Below are positions 15,865 through 23,144 of a stretch of DNA of 64,000 nucleotides, piece by piece. The position numbers and the translations under genes were made by a program. The first letter of the stretch is position 1. Every line of letters starts with the position of its first letter. The notes under the pieces were generated by a model. It made no database searches. It had not been told where the DNA came from and saw only the letters and a program-made list of their open reading frames with translations. Origin of the DNA: Bog-473 sp963840435 (GTDB lineage: Bacteria; Actinomycetota; Acidimicrobiia; Acidimicrobiales; RAAP-2); the NCBI GenBank assembly GCA_963840435.1, contig CAWIYY010000001.1:62001-126000 (forward strand). Direction: 5' to 3'.

Positions 15865-16575
15865 TCAGACGAGCGGCCAGGGGTACGGCGGCCATTCACC
15901 GTCGTCGACCAGCTCGGGCAGGGCGCACAGGCTCAGGAGCCAGGACACCCTGTCCATGGTGGCGGCCACCTCGGCCGGTTCGATGAGTTCGGAGAGCGCC
16001 GGGGGAGGGCCGTCCCGGGACAGGCGGCCCAGGTCTTCGAGCAGGGCGGGAGCGAGCGGCGCGCCACCGAAGTCCCAGATGACGGTGCGCAGCTTGTCGT
16101 GCTCGTTGAAGCAGAGCCCGTTGTCGATGGCCCAGAGCCGGTCGTCGGCCAGCAGGACGTGGCCGCTCTTGCGGTCGGCGTTGTTGGCCACCACGTCGAA
16201 GGCGCCGAGCTGCATGAGCACGGGGTGCCACCTCGGCTGGTCGCGCAGGGTGAAGTAGTGCGAGGTGCCGTCCTCGGGTACGAAGCGCTGCACCGATCCC
16301 TGGCCGAACGGTCCCTCGGCCCGGAGCACCGTCTCGGGCACGAGCCCCCAGCCGAGGTGTTCGGAGAGGACGTAGGCCGCCACCTCCCGGCGGAAGAGGC
16401 CGCCGGGAAAGTCCCACAGGGGCCGCTCACCCTTCGAGGGCTTGTAGACGGCCAGCAGCTCGTCGCCGCCCAGCTCGCACGTCACGAGCAGCGTGGCGTT
16501 GGAACTGCCGGCGATGCGCCCGTGCACCTCCATCGCCCCCTCGGTGAGGACGCGCTCGACGGCCGCCTCCGACAC
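15865..16575 (-). CDS. SCO1664 family protein (PI3/4-kinase-like fold)
   Basis: A 236-residue protein matching the actinobacterial SCO1664 family, distant relatives of phosphatidylinositol 3-/4-kinase-like proteins. It has 'LLAVYKPSKGERPLWDFP' (nucleotide-site lysine), 'AAYVLSEHLGWGLVPETV', 'VVANNADRKSGHVLL' (catalytic-loop N and D) and 'LWAIDNGLCF' (metal-site D). Its substrate is unknown. The GTG at 16575 is the only likely start near the end of homology. It follows the DUF3090 gene by five bases. This gene, DUF3090 and the phosphatase form a trio widely conserved in actinobacteria. Confidence 0.85.
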   Translation of the reverse strand: MSEAAVERVLTEGAMEVHGRIAGSSNATLLVTCELGGDELLAVYKPSKGERPLWDFPGGLFRREVAAYVLSEHLGWGLVPETVLRAEGPFGQGSVQRFVPEDGTSHYFTLRDQPRWHPVLMQLGAFDVVANNADRKSGHVLLADDRLWAIDNGLCFNEHDKLRTVIWDFGGAPLAPALLEDLGRLSRDGPPPALSELIEPAEVAATMDRVSWLLSLCALPELVDDGEWPPYPWPLV

Positions 16576-16580
16576 GAGCG

Positions 16581-17102
16581 TTACGTGACCGGCGGGCGAT
16601 GCCCGTTCGTGCGCGGGCAGTCGTGTCCGGCCGGGTCCAGGGGCAGGTCGCAGAGCGGGCAGGGGGGGCGTCCCGCCTCGACCAACAGGGTGGCGTGGAT
16701 GGCAAAGGCGGCTGCCTGCTCGCGGGTGAGGGCGACCCGCAACACCTGGCCCGCGCCCTCCTCGTCCTCGTCCTGCTCGTCGTCGTCCACGCCGATCTCC
16801 TCGAGCACGACGACGATGCGGTCGAGCTCCTCGTCGTAGGAGACGCCGATGGTGCCGACCACCCACTCGAATTCCTCGGTCCCGTAGAAGTCGAGGTCCT
16901 CGGGCAGGTGTCCGGGCCGGCCGAGCTCCTTGACGATCCGGCCCAGGTAACGGGCCAGCACGGCCACCTGCTGCTTCTCGACCTTGACCGTGGTCTCGGC
17001 CAGGCCCTGGCGGCAGTAGAAGAGAAAGAGGCGGCTGCCCACCTCGCCGACCACCCCGACCGTGCAGTGATCGGGTGCGTCGAAGTCGTGCTCGTCACTC
17101 AC
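16581..17102 (-). CDS. DUF3090 family protein
   Basis: A 173-residue member of DUF3090. The start 'DHCTVGVVGEVGSRLFLFYCRQG' pattern and the C-terminal Cys/His cluster (CPLCDLPLDPAGHDCPRTNGH, seen across residues 146-166) are typical; the latter looks like a small zinc-binding knuckle. A strongly acidic patch (EDEDEEGAG) lies in the middle. Function unknown. It overlaps the upstream phosphatase gene by four bases (ATGA) and is followed closely by the SCO1664-like gene, so all three are probably one operon. Confidence 0.88.
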   Translation of the reverse strand: MSDEHDFDAPDHCTVGVVGEVGSRLFLFYCRQGLAETTVKVEKQQVAVLARYLGRIVKELGRPGHLPEDLDFYGTEEFEWVVGTIGVSYDEELDRIVVVLEEIGVDDDEQDEDEEGAGQVLRVALTREQAAAFAIHATLLVEAGRPPCPLCDLPLDPAGHDCPRTNGHRPPVT

Positions 17103-17791
17103 GAGGGCACCAGCTCGTCGAGTGCACCGGTCGAGTTCACGGTCAGGACGAGCGGGCCGCCCGGGCCGAAGAGGATGGCCGAGATGGAGCAGGGGGAGAC
17201 GGTGATGCGCTGCATGAGGTCGAGCGGGACCCCGGCGGCCGCGGCCACGATGGCCTTGATCGGATCGGCGTGGGACACGGCCACGACCGTCTGGCCCGGG
17301 TGCTCGGCCACGAGCTCGAGCACGGCCTCCATGGAGCGGACGGACATCTCGGCGAAGGACTCACCACCGGGGAAGCGGAACCCGCTGGGCCAGCGGTGCA
17401 CGGCGGGCCATTCCTTGCTCTTGACCAGGCGTGACAGGCGCTGCTCGGTCCAGTCGCCCACGTCCGCCTCAATGAGGCCCGTGCAGGTGCGCACCCGGAG
17501 GCCCAGCGCCTTGGCGATGGGGGCCGCCGTCTCCTTGGTGCGCTCGAGCGGGGAGGCGTACACGGCCACCGGGGCCTTGGAGAGCGAGGCGATGCGCGTG
17601 GCCGCCACCTCGGCCTGGGCCCGGCCCTTCTCGGCCAGGTGCAGACCGGCCGCCTGGCCCGGGAGGACCTTGCCGGTGGTCGGGGTCGTCCCGTGACGTA
17701 CCAGCAGAACCAGTGTGGCGGGTGGCGGTTTGCGACCGGTGCCCCGGCTCGAAGCGGGGCGGGCAGCACTGGTGCGGGCGGAGGTCGGCAC
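17099..17791 (-). CDS. Histidine phosphatase family protein, MSMEG_4193-like
   Basis: A 230-residue branch-1 histidine phosphatase/phosphomutase. The catalytic 'LVRHGTT' is near residue 30, the acid-site region 'SPLERTKETAAPIA' follows, and 'VVAVSHADPIKAI' supplies the second histidine. 'DVGDWTEQRLSRL' is a family feature. It heads the phosphatase-DUF3090-SCO1664 operon. The start GTG 17791 is eight bases after a minus-strand TACGAT box, which suggests leaderless translation. The first 25 residues are not conserved, so a slightly later start cannot be excluded. Confidence 0.85.
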   Translation of the reverse strand: MPTSARTSAARPASSRGTGRKPPPATLVLLVRHGTTPTTGKVLPGQAAGLHLAEKGRAQAEVAATRIASLSKAPVAVYASPLERTKETAAPIAKALGLRVRTCTGLIEADVGDWTEQRLSRLVKSKEWPAVHRWPSGFRFPGGESFAEMSVRSMEAVLELVAEHPGQTVVAVSHADPIKAIVAAAAGVPLDLMQRITVSPCSISAILFGPGGPLVLTVNSTGALDELVPS

Positions 17792-17816
17792 GGGAAGCCA
17801 TCGTAGGCTCTGCTCC
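17792..17816. promoter_or_regulatory. Overlapping divergent -10 boxes in a 25-base gap
   Basis: The gap between two divergent GTG starts holds TACGAT on the minus strand (17805-17800, eight bases before GTG 17791) and TAGGCT on the plus strand (17804-17809, seven bases before GTG 17817). The two boxes share two base pairs. Any -35 contacts would fall inside the opposite coding region. The two promoters could hardly be occupied together. Confidence 0.5.
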
Positions 17817-18515
17817 GTGGCATCCGGCCGAGCGGAGCGTGACTCGTTGGCCGCGGTGCAACGGGAGGTGGCGGCCTGCCGACGCTGCCCCCGCCTGGTC
17901 CGATGGCGCGAGGAAGTGGCCCGCACCGGTCGCGCCTCCTACGCCGGCCAGCCGTACTGGGGCCGCGGCGTCCCCGGTTTCGGTGACCCCTTGGCCACGC
18001 TGGTCCTGGTCGGCCTGGCTCCGGCGGCGCACGGGGCCAACCGGACGGGACGCATGTTCACGGGCGACCGTTCGGGCGACTGGCTCTTCGCCGCCCTCTT
18101 CAAGGCCGGGTTCGCCTCCCAGCCGACCAGTACGGCCGCCGACGATGGCCTGATGCTGCAGGGCGCCTACATCACGGCGACCGTCCACTGCGCACCGCCG
18201 GACAACAAGCCGACCCCGGACGAGCGGTCCAACTGCGCGCCCTACCTGAGCCGCGAGCTCGCCCTCCTGACCCAGGCCAGGGTGGTGGTGGCACTGGGCC
18301 AGGTGGCCTGGAACGCCCTGGCCTCCTACTACGGGTTGCGACCGAGGCCGCGCTTCGGGCACCTGGCCGAGGCGCCGCTGCCCGACGGGTCCCGCTTGCT
18401 CGGTTCGTACCACCCGAGCCAGCAGAACACCTTCACCGGGAAGCTGACCGAGCCCATGTTCGACGCCGTGTTCACCCGGGCGAATCGGCTGATCGCAGAC
18501 GCGCAGGCGTCCTGA
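17817..18515 (+). CDS. Uracil-DNA glycosylase, family 5 (UdgB)
   Basis: A 232-residue UdgB-type glycosylase. Iron-sulfur cluster cysteines are recognisable in 'CRRCPRL' (CX2C) and later in 'HCAPPDNKPTPDERSNCAPY'. The active-site motif 'VGLAPAAHGANRTGRMFTGD' (family-5 form, no catalytic Asp) and the C-terminal 'GSYHPSQQNTFTG' are intact. It removes uracil, and in this family also hypoxanthine, from DNA. It starts divergently from the phosphatase gene with no ribosome site, probably on a leaderless message. Confidence 0.9.
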   Translation: MASGRAERDSLAAVQREVAACRRCPRLVRWREEVARTGRASYAGQPYWGRGVPGFGDPLATLVLVGLAPAAHGANRTGRMFTGDRSGDWLFAALFKAGFASQPTSTAADDGLMLQGAYITATVHCAPPDNKPTPDERSNCAPYLSRELALLTQARVVVALGQVAWNALASYYGLRPRPRFGHLAEAPLPDGSRLLGSYHPSQQNTFTGKLTEPMFDAVFTRANRLIADAQAS

Positions 18516-18562
18516 GGGGTGGTCAGCCGGGCTACCGTCTCTGCGACTTCTGGGAGGTCGGC

Positions 18563-20011
18563 GTGCCCGAGCGCAGCGATGTGACGCCAGTCGAGGCGTC
18601 CGAGATCAACCATTGGCAGGACGCGGCCGACGTCATCGTCGTGGGTTTCGGCGCCGCGGGATCGACGGCTGCCTTCAGCGCCGCCGAGGCCGGCGTACGC
18701 GTCCTGGTGACCGAGCGCACCGGCGGCCCGGGCGGTGCGGCCGCCCTGGCCGAGGGCATCGTCTACCTGGGGGGCGGGACGCCCGTGCAGACGGCCTGCG
18801 GCTTCGAGGACAGCCGCGACGACATGTTCCGCTACATGATGGCGGCCTGCGGTCCGGACCCCCACGAGGCCAAGATCGCCCGCTACTGCGACGAGAGCCT
18901 GAGCCACTTCGACTGGCTGGTGGCGCGAGGCGTGCCGTTCGATCCCACCTTCTGTGTGGACACGTCGATGGCGCCCGAGGGGACCGAGGGGCTCGTCTAC
19001 TCCGGCGGGGAGGACGCCTACCCGTTCAACGAGATCGCCCGCCCCGCGCCCCGAGGCCACCTGGCCAAGACCAAGCGCTCGACGGGCTGGCTGCTCATGC
19101 AGATTCTGGCGGCGGCCGCGGTGGACGCCGGTGCCGTCGTGTCCACGGACACCCGGGTCGATCGGCTGGTCGTCGACGACGGTCGCGTGGTCGGCGTGCA
19201 GGCGCAGCGTTTCGGCGAGACGGTGACACTGCGGGCGACCCGCGGGGTCGTCCTCACCGCGGGTGGTTTCATCTTCAACGACGACATGCTGCGCCAGCAC
19301 TGCCCGCCCCTCGTGCGTGGATCGTTCAAGGTCGGGACCGAGGGAGACGACGGGCGTGGCATCCGGATGGCCCAGGCCCTGGGGGCGTCGGTCCGCAACA
19401 TGTACGCCGGTGAGGTGTCGCTGCCCATCACCCCGCCGCGCACCCTCATCCACGGGATCCTGGTCAACGGGCAGGGGCAGCGCTTCATCAACGAGGACAC
19501 CTACATGGGCCGGGTGGGCCAGTCCGCCCTCTACGAACAGGACGGCGAGGCCTATCTCGTCGTCGACGAGGCCTCCTACGAGGTCAACTGGATGGGCCTG
19601 GCCGCCACCTGGGTCTGCGAGACACCGGCCCAGCTCGAGTCCGAGATCGGCCTGCCCGCCGGATCGCTCCAGGCCACGCTCGAGCTCTACAACCGGCACG
19701 CGGCCGACGGGACCGACCCGCTGTTCCACAAGAGTGCCCCGTGGGTGCGTCCGCTCGTGCCGCCCATCGGGGCCTTCGACCTGCGGATCGGTCCGGCGCC
19801 CTACGCGCCGTTCACGCTCGGCGGCCTCGAGACCACGGTCGAGGGAGCGGTGCTGGACCTCAACGGCGACGCCCTTCCGGGGCTTTACGCGGCCGGGCGG
19901 ACGACGTCGGGCGTCTGCTCGTTCGGCTACGCCAGCGGGCTGTCGATCGGGGACAGCACCTTGTTCGGCCGGTTCGCCGGTACGAGCGCGGCCAGGGCCT
20001 CCGCGCTGTGA
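18563..20011 (+). CDS. FAD-dependent oxidoreductase, fumarate-reductase/ketosteroid-dehydrogenase type
   Basis: A 482-residue flavoprotein of the FAD-binding-2 superfamily. The dinucleotide fold 'VIVVGFGAAGSTAAFSAAE' is at residues 24-42, 'GGPGGAAALAEGI' covers the isoalloxazine region, and 'GLYAAGRTTSGVCSFGYASG' (about 445-464) closes the FAD site. Relatives include fumarate reductase flavoproteins and 3-ketosteroid delta-1-dehydrogenases. The substrate cannot be read. It has no Sec signal. GGGAGGTC sits six bases before the GTG start, and TACCGT at about 18533-18538 may be its -10 box. Confidence 0.85.
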   Translation: MPERSDVTPVEASEINHWQDAADVIVVGFGAAGSTAAFSAAEAGVRVLVTERTGGPGGAAALAEGIVYLGGGTPVQTACGFEDSRDDMFRYMMAACGPDPHEAKIARYCDESLSHFDWLVARGVPFDPTFCVDTSMAPEGTEGLVYSGGEDAYPFNEIARPAPRGHLAKTKRSTGWLLMQILAAAAVDAGAVVSTDTRVDRLVVDDGRVVGVQAQRFGETVTLRATRGVVLTAGGFIFNDDMLRQHCPPLVRGSFKVGTEGDDGRGIRMAQALGASVRNMYAGEVSLPITPPRTLIHGILVNGQGQRFINEDTYMGRVGQSALYEQDGEAYLVVDEASYEVNWMGLAATWVCETPAQLESEIGLPAGSLQATLELYNRHAADGTDPLFHKSAPWVRPLVPPIGAFDLRIGPAPYAPFTLGGLETTVEGAVLDLNGDALPGLYAAGRTTSGVCSFGYASGLSIGDSTLFGRFAGTSAARASAL

Positions 20012-20066
20012 CGTGCTCGCGCGGATCTCGATGCGTTGGCCCAGCTGGGACCTTCGCCGCACTGCG

Positions 20067-20080
20067 TTGACGGACGTCAA
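20067..20080 (+). promoter_or_regulatory. Inverted repeat upstream of the secreted-protein gene
   Basis: TTGACG-GA-CGTCAA is a perfect 6+6 inverted repeat 104 bases before the ATG at 20184. Its left arm could also serve as a -35 element. The 172-base gap around it also repeats CCGCACT three times (about 20058, 20100 and 20110). Confidence 0.35.
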
Positions 20081-20183
20081 ACCCTGAGACTCTCCTGAGC
20101 CGCACTCCCTCCGCACTGGCATACTGGAGTTGCAGGACTTCGACTCGGCGCGGGTCGACGGGATTCGATTCGGAGGGCGACCA

Positions 20184-20891
20184 ATGAAGAATTTGATTCG
20201 TATCGGTGTCGCGCTGGGTGCGACGGTGGGATTCTCAGCACTCGTGGGAGCGCAGAGCGCGTCGGCAGCGTCGGCGAAGTCCTACCTCGGGGTCTACGAG
20301 GCGCTGAATCAGACGGTCACCCAGTTCAGCATCGGGTTCACCGTGCCCAAGTTCACGTGCACGGCCGTGAACGACGCCGTCGACGCCTACGCCAACGCGT
20401 TCGATGAGACCCCGGGCACGTCGGACACCTTCGACGGTGGCCTTCTGCAGTTGAGCTGCAACACGAAGTTGAAGCCGGTTCTCACCCCGGCCCTCGAGGT
20501 CGACGGGGTCTACACCGTCGAGTCTTCGCTGATCGTTCACCGCAAGGATGTCGTCGACATCACTGTGACGTGCGGCGCTTCGGGCGGTGCCGCCACGATC
20601 GCGGACGTGACGTCGGGCCAGTCGCAATCGGTCCCCACCCCGACGGGTTCGAGTTGCAACGGCGTCTTCATGGGCAACATCGGCCTGTCGAACGAGGCAG
20701 GCACGAAGAACCTTCCGCTGCCCAAGTTCGGCAGCATCGCGTTCGGCGATGCCGAGGTCAACGGAGCACCGCTCGGAGACGCGAGCCCGGCTCCCACCTC
20801 CGTCAATTACCGCGAGGGCAAGACGAACGTCATCACCGTCGGCCCGCTCACGGACGGCGGCTCCGCCTGGGTCAACACGCAGGGGTCGTAG
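20184..20891 (+). CDS. Secreted protein, possible degenerate peptidase G1 (eqolisin) relative
   Basis: A 235-residue protein with a clear signal peptide (MKNLIRIGVALGATVGFSAL, then a cut near ASA at residue 28). GGAGGG lies about six bases before the ATG. The mature part is beta-rich with five cysteines. 'FTVPKFTCT', 'GGLLQLSC', 'VESSLIVHRKDVVDITVTC', 'ATIADVTSGQS' and 'LPLPKFGSIAFGDAEVNG' occur in the order and spacing seen in G1 peptidases. The glutamine of 'LLQLSC' fits the catalytic Gln, but the region expected to carry the catalytic Glu reads 'CNGVFMGNIGLS' with none, so activity is doubtful. The match is by eye only. Confidence 0.7.
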   Translation: MKNLIRIGVALGATVGFSALVGAQSASAASAKSYLGVYEALNQTVTQFSIGFTVPKFTCTAVNDAVDAYANAFDETPGTSDTFDGGLLQLSCNTKLKPVLTPALEVDGVYTVESSLIVHRKDVVDITVTCGASGGAATIADVTSGQSQSVPTPTGSSCNGVFMGNIGLSNEAGTKNLPLPKFGSIAFGDAEVNGAPLGDASPAPTSVNYREGKTNVITVGPLTDGGSAWVNTQGS

Positions 20892-20949
20892 CCGAACTCT
20901 GTTGGCGAACATGGACGGAGCGGTCGCCGGGCGAGTTCGACCAGCAACG

Positions 20950-20976
20950 AGAAGGCCCGACCCGAGCGGTCCTTCT
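20950..20976. terminator. Bidirectional hairpin between converging genes
   Basis: AGAAGG-C-CCG pairs with CGG-T-CCTTCT around a seven-base loop (nine pairs, one mismatch). It lies between the ends of the secreted-protein gene (20891) and the minus-strand DJ-1 gene (20987). The position and symmetry fit a shared terminator. Confidence 0.5.
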
Positions 20977-20986
20977 TGAGAGTCCG

Positions 20987-21637
20987 CTACTGGCGGAGCC
21001 CGGCGTACTCGATCACCCGCGTCATCACCACGTCGTCGGACTTGGCCACCGAACCGCAGTCCACGTGCGGCTGCGGGTCGTACTCGATCATGAGCTGGGC
21101 CGCCTGGGCGGCGGTGCGGTCCACCAGGAGCTCGGTCAGGCGCAGGGCCATGTCGATCCCACTGGAGACGCCGGCTGCGGTGATGATGCGCTCGTCGAGG
21201 AGCTCGACCACTCGCTGCGGGGTCGCTTTGGCCCCGTGCGCCTCGAGGTTCGTGTAGCAGGACCAGTGCGTCGTGGCCGGCTGGCCCTCCAGCAGACCGG
21301 CCGCGCCCAGCACGAGCGAACCGGTGCAGACCGACGTGGTGAAGCGTGTCGTTCGGTGGGCCTGGCGCACCCACTGCAGCACGCGCTCGTCCATCTCCAG
21401 CGGACGGGTGCCGATCCCGCCGGGAAAGACGATCACGTCGGGTGCCGGCAGTGCCTCGAAGGGTGCGTCGATGGTGAGGCCGAGCATCCCGTTCTCGCTC
21501 CGCACCTCACCCGGTTCGTGGCCGACGAAGGTGATGTCGAAGTGCGGGATGCGCTGGAGCACCTCGTAGGGGCCGACCGCGTCGAGCGCCGTGAACCTGG
21601 GGAACAGCGGGATGGCGATCTGCACGGGCGTAGTCAC
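20987..21637 (-). CDS. DJ-1/PfpI family protein, isonitrile-hydratase-like
   Basis: A 216-residue DJ-1 superfamily protein. The nucleophile-elbow cysteine is in 'FTTSVCTGSLVLGAAGLL' (about residue 102), followed by the 'ATTHWSCY' strand seen in isonitrile hydratase (InhA) and GlxA-type proteins. 'GPYEVLQRIP' near the start contains the conserved glutamate. It may hydrate an isonitrile or act on another small electrophile. The gene overlaps the GlxA-type regulator gene by four bases, so enzyme and regulator are made together. Confidence 0.87.
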   Translation of the reverse strand: MTTPVQIAIPLFPRFTALDAVGPYEVLQRIPHFDITFVGHEPGEVRSENGMLGLTIDAPFEALPAPDVIVFPGGIGTRPLEMDERVLQWVRQAHRTTRFTTSVCTGSLVLGAAGLLEGQPATTHWSCYTNLEAHGAKATPQRVVELLDERIITAAGVSSGIDMALRLTELLVDRTAAQAAQLMIEYDPQPHVDCGSVAKSDDVVMTRVIEYAGLRQ

Positions 21638-22644
21638 GCGGAATTCCTCTCACTCGGATCGGCGGAACGGGTTCGAAAGCGCCGCCGGTACGCATCGGGC
21701 GCCACGGCCAGGTGGCGCTGGAACACACGGCGCAATGATTCTGCGCTTCCCAGACCGCAACGGTCGGCCACCACGTCGAGGGTGTCCGAGGTGGTCTCCA
21801 GTTCGCGCCGGGCCGCCTCGAGCCGGGTACGCTCGACGAAGCGGCTCGGGGTCTCGCCTACCTCGGCCGTGAAGACCCGGGTGAAGTGGCGGACGCTCAT
21901 GGCGGCGGCCGCAGCCAAAGTCGACACCCGATGGTCGCCTCCGGGCGCCGACTCGACCAGGTTCTGGACCGCGCGCACCGTCGAGCGTTCGGCGCGGGGC
22001 ACCCAGACGGGCGAGGCGAACTGCGTCTGCCCTCCCGGTCGGTGCAGGAACATGACGAGCCAGCGGGCCACGGTCTGGGCCACCTCGACGCCGAGGTCGT
22101 CCTCAACCAGGGCGAGGGACAGGTCGATGCCGGCCGTCACCCCGGCGCTGGACCAGTACTTGCCGTCGCGCAGGTAGATGGGGTCGGGGTCGACCTCCAC
22201 CGCAGGATACGCCTTGGCCAGCTGCCGGGCCCGCGCCCAGTGGGTCGTGACCCGTCGGCCGTCGAAGAATCCGGCGGCGGCGCCGATGAAGGCCCCCGAG
22301 CAGACGGTGGCGACGCGCCGACAGCCCGGCGCCACAGCCCGGAGCCAGTCGAGGAGTTCGCGGTCGGCCGCGGCGGTCGTGGCCCCGTGGCCCCCGGCGA
22401 TCACCAGGGTGTCGATGTGCTGGTCGGGGTCCGGGAGGGGCACGGTGCCCAAGAGCAGGCCGCTCTCGGCCCGGAGCGCGGTGCCGGTCCGCGAGGCCAG
22501 CGTCACCCGATAGTGCAACGCCTGGCCCGAAGAGGCGGCCACCCGCCTGGCGCCGCAGAAGACCTCGTGGGGACCGACGGCGTCGATCGGCTGGAGTCCC
22601 TCAAAGGCGACGATGACGACGTGGCACTCCCGCATGGAGACCAC
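21634..22644 (-). CDS. GlxA-family AraC transcriptional regulator with DJ-1 domain
   Basis: A 336-residue regulator. Residues 1-180 form a DJ-1-like sensor domain ('GGHGATTAAADRELLDWL', 'VATVCSGAFIGAAAGF', 'VTTHWARARQLA'). Residues 230-325 are an AraC-type double HTH ('VSTLAAAAAMSVRHFTRVF' and 'DVVADRCGLGSAESLRRVF'). It is the promoter-proximal gene of a two-gene operon with a DJ-1 enzyme of related fold, so it may sense that enzyme's substrate. A long inverted repeat upstream is a candidate binding site. Confidence 0.9.
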   Translation of the reverse strand: MVSMRECHVVIVAFEGLQPIDAVGPHEVFCGARRVAASSGQALHYRVTLASRTGTALRAESGLLLGTVPLPDPDQHIDTLVIAGGHGATTAAADRELLDWLRAVAPGCRRVATVCSGAFIGAAAGFFDGRRVTTHWARARQLAKAYPAVEVDPDPIYLRDGKYWSSAGVTAGIDLSLALVEDDLGVEVAQTVARWLVMFLHRPGGQTQFASPVWVPRAERSTVRAVQNLVESAPGGDHRVSTLAAAAAMSVRHFTRVFTAEVGETPSRFVERTRLEAARRELETTSDTLDVVADRCGLGSAESLRRVFQRHLAVAPDAYRRRFRTRSADPSERNSA

Positions 22645-22658
22645 TTTGGGCGCGCGCT

Positions 22659-22703
22659 GTATATGGCGTCAATGACATGGTTCCCACAGATTCGGCCATA
22701 TAC
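22659..22703 (-). promoter_or_regulatory. Widely spaced 9-base inverted repeat before the GlxA-type gene
   Basis: GTATATGGC at 22659-22667 and GCCATATAC at 22695-22703 are perfect inverted copies, 36 bases centre to centre. The proximal arm includes TATACA on the minus strand, a possible -10 box, about 16 bases before the ATG at 22644. No other regulator gene lies beside it. Confidence 0.5.
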
Positions 22704-22739
22704 GTCCCACCGGACCAATCGTCAGCCGCTGTGGTGAGG

Positions 22740-23132
22740 TCAACCCGAGCGGGCCCGCCGGGTACCCCGGGCCCGGACCCAAGCCAGCAGGTCGCCACCC
22801 TCGGCCCGGCACACCGTGCCGGTGAAGATGTCCTCGCGCTCGGTGGAGGTAGCTCGCTCCACTTCCGCATAGAGCTGGTCGCCGATGGATGCGGGTCGGA
22901 GGTACTCGACCAGGACCGAGGTGATGATTCCCGAGTGCTCGGCGTCGTTGGCCGCCGCGGCGACAGCCGCCCCGGCGACGGCGTAGAACACGGCCCCGTG
23001 CACGGTCCCGTGCGGGTTGGCGTGCTGCTCCGTCGTGGTGAGCACGGCCACCGTGTGGCCCGCACCCTGGCGCGTCACTTCGATGCCGAGGAGCGCTGCG
23101 AACTCGTCCTTCTTTGGGACGCCGTCCACCAT
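22740..23132 (-). CDS. PaaI-type hotdog thioesterase
   Basis: A 130-residue hotdog-fold acyl-CoA thioesterase. The motif 'ANPHGTVHGAVFYAVAGAA' carries the H-G-x-x-x-x-G/A pattern and catalytic acid region of the PaaI group, and 'TSVLVEYLRPASIGDQLYAEVE' is the typical central sheet. It would hydrolyse aryl- or acyl-CoA esters. It lies 12 bases after the FrhB-like gene in the same direction, so the two are probably co-transcribed. Confidence 0.85.
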   Translation of the reverse strand: MVDGVPKKDEFAALLGIEVTRQGAGHTVAVLTTTEQHANPHGTVHGAVFYAVAGAAVAAAANDAEHSGIITSVLVEYLRPASIGDQLYAEVERATSTEREDIFTGTVCRAEGGDLLAWVRARGTRRARSG

Positions 23133-23144
23133 GGTGCGTTCCGG

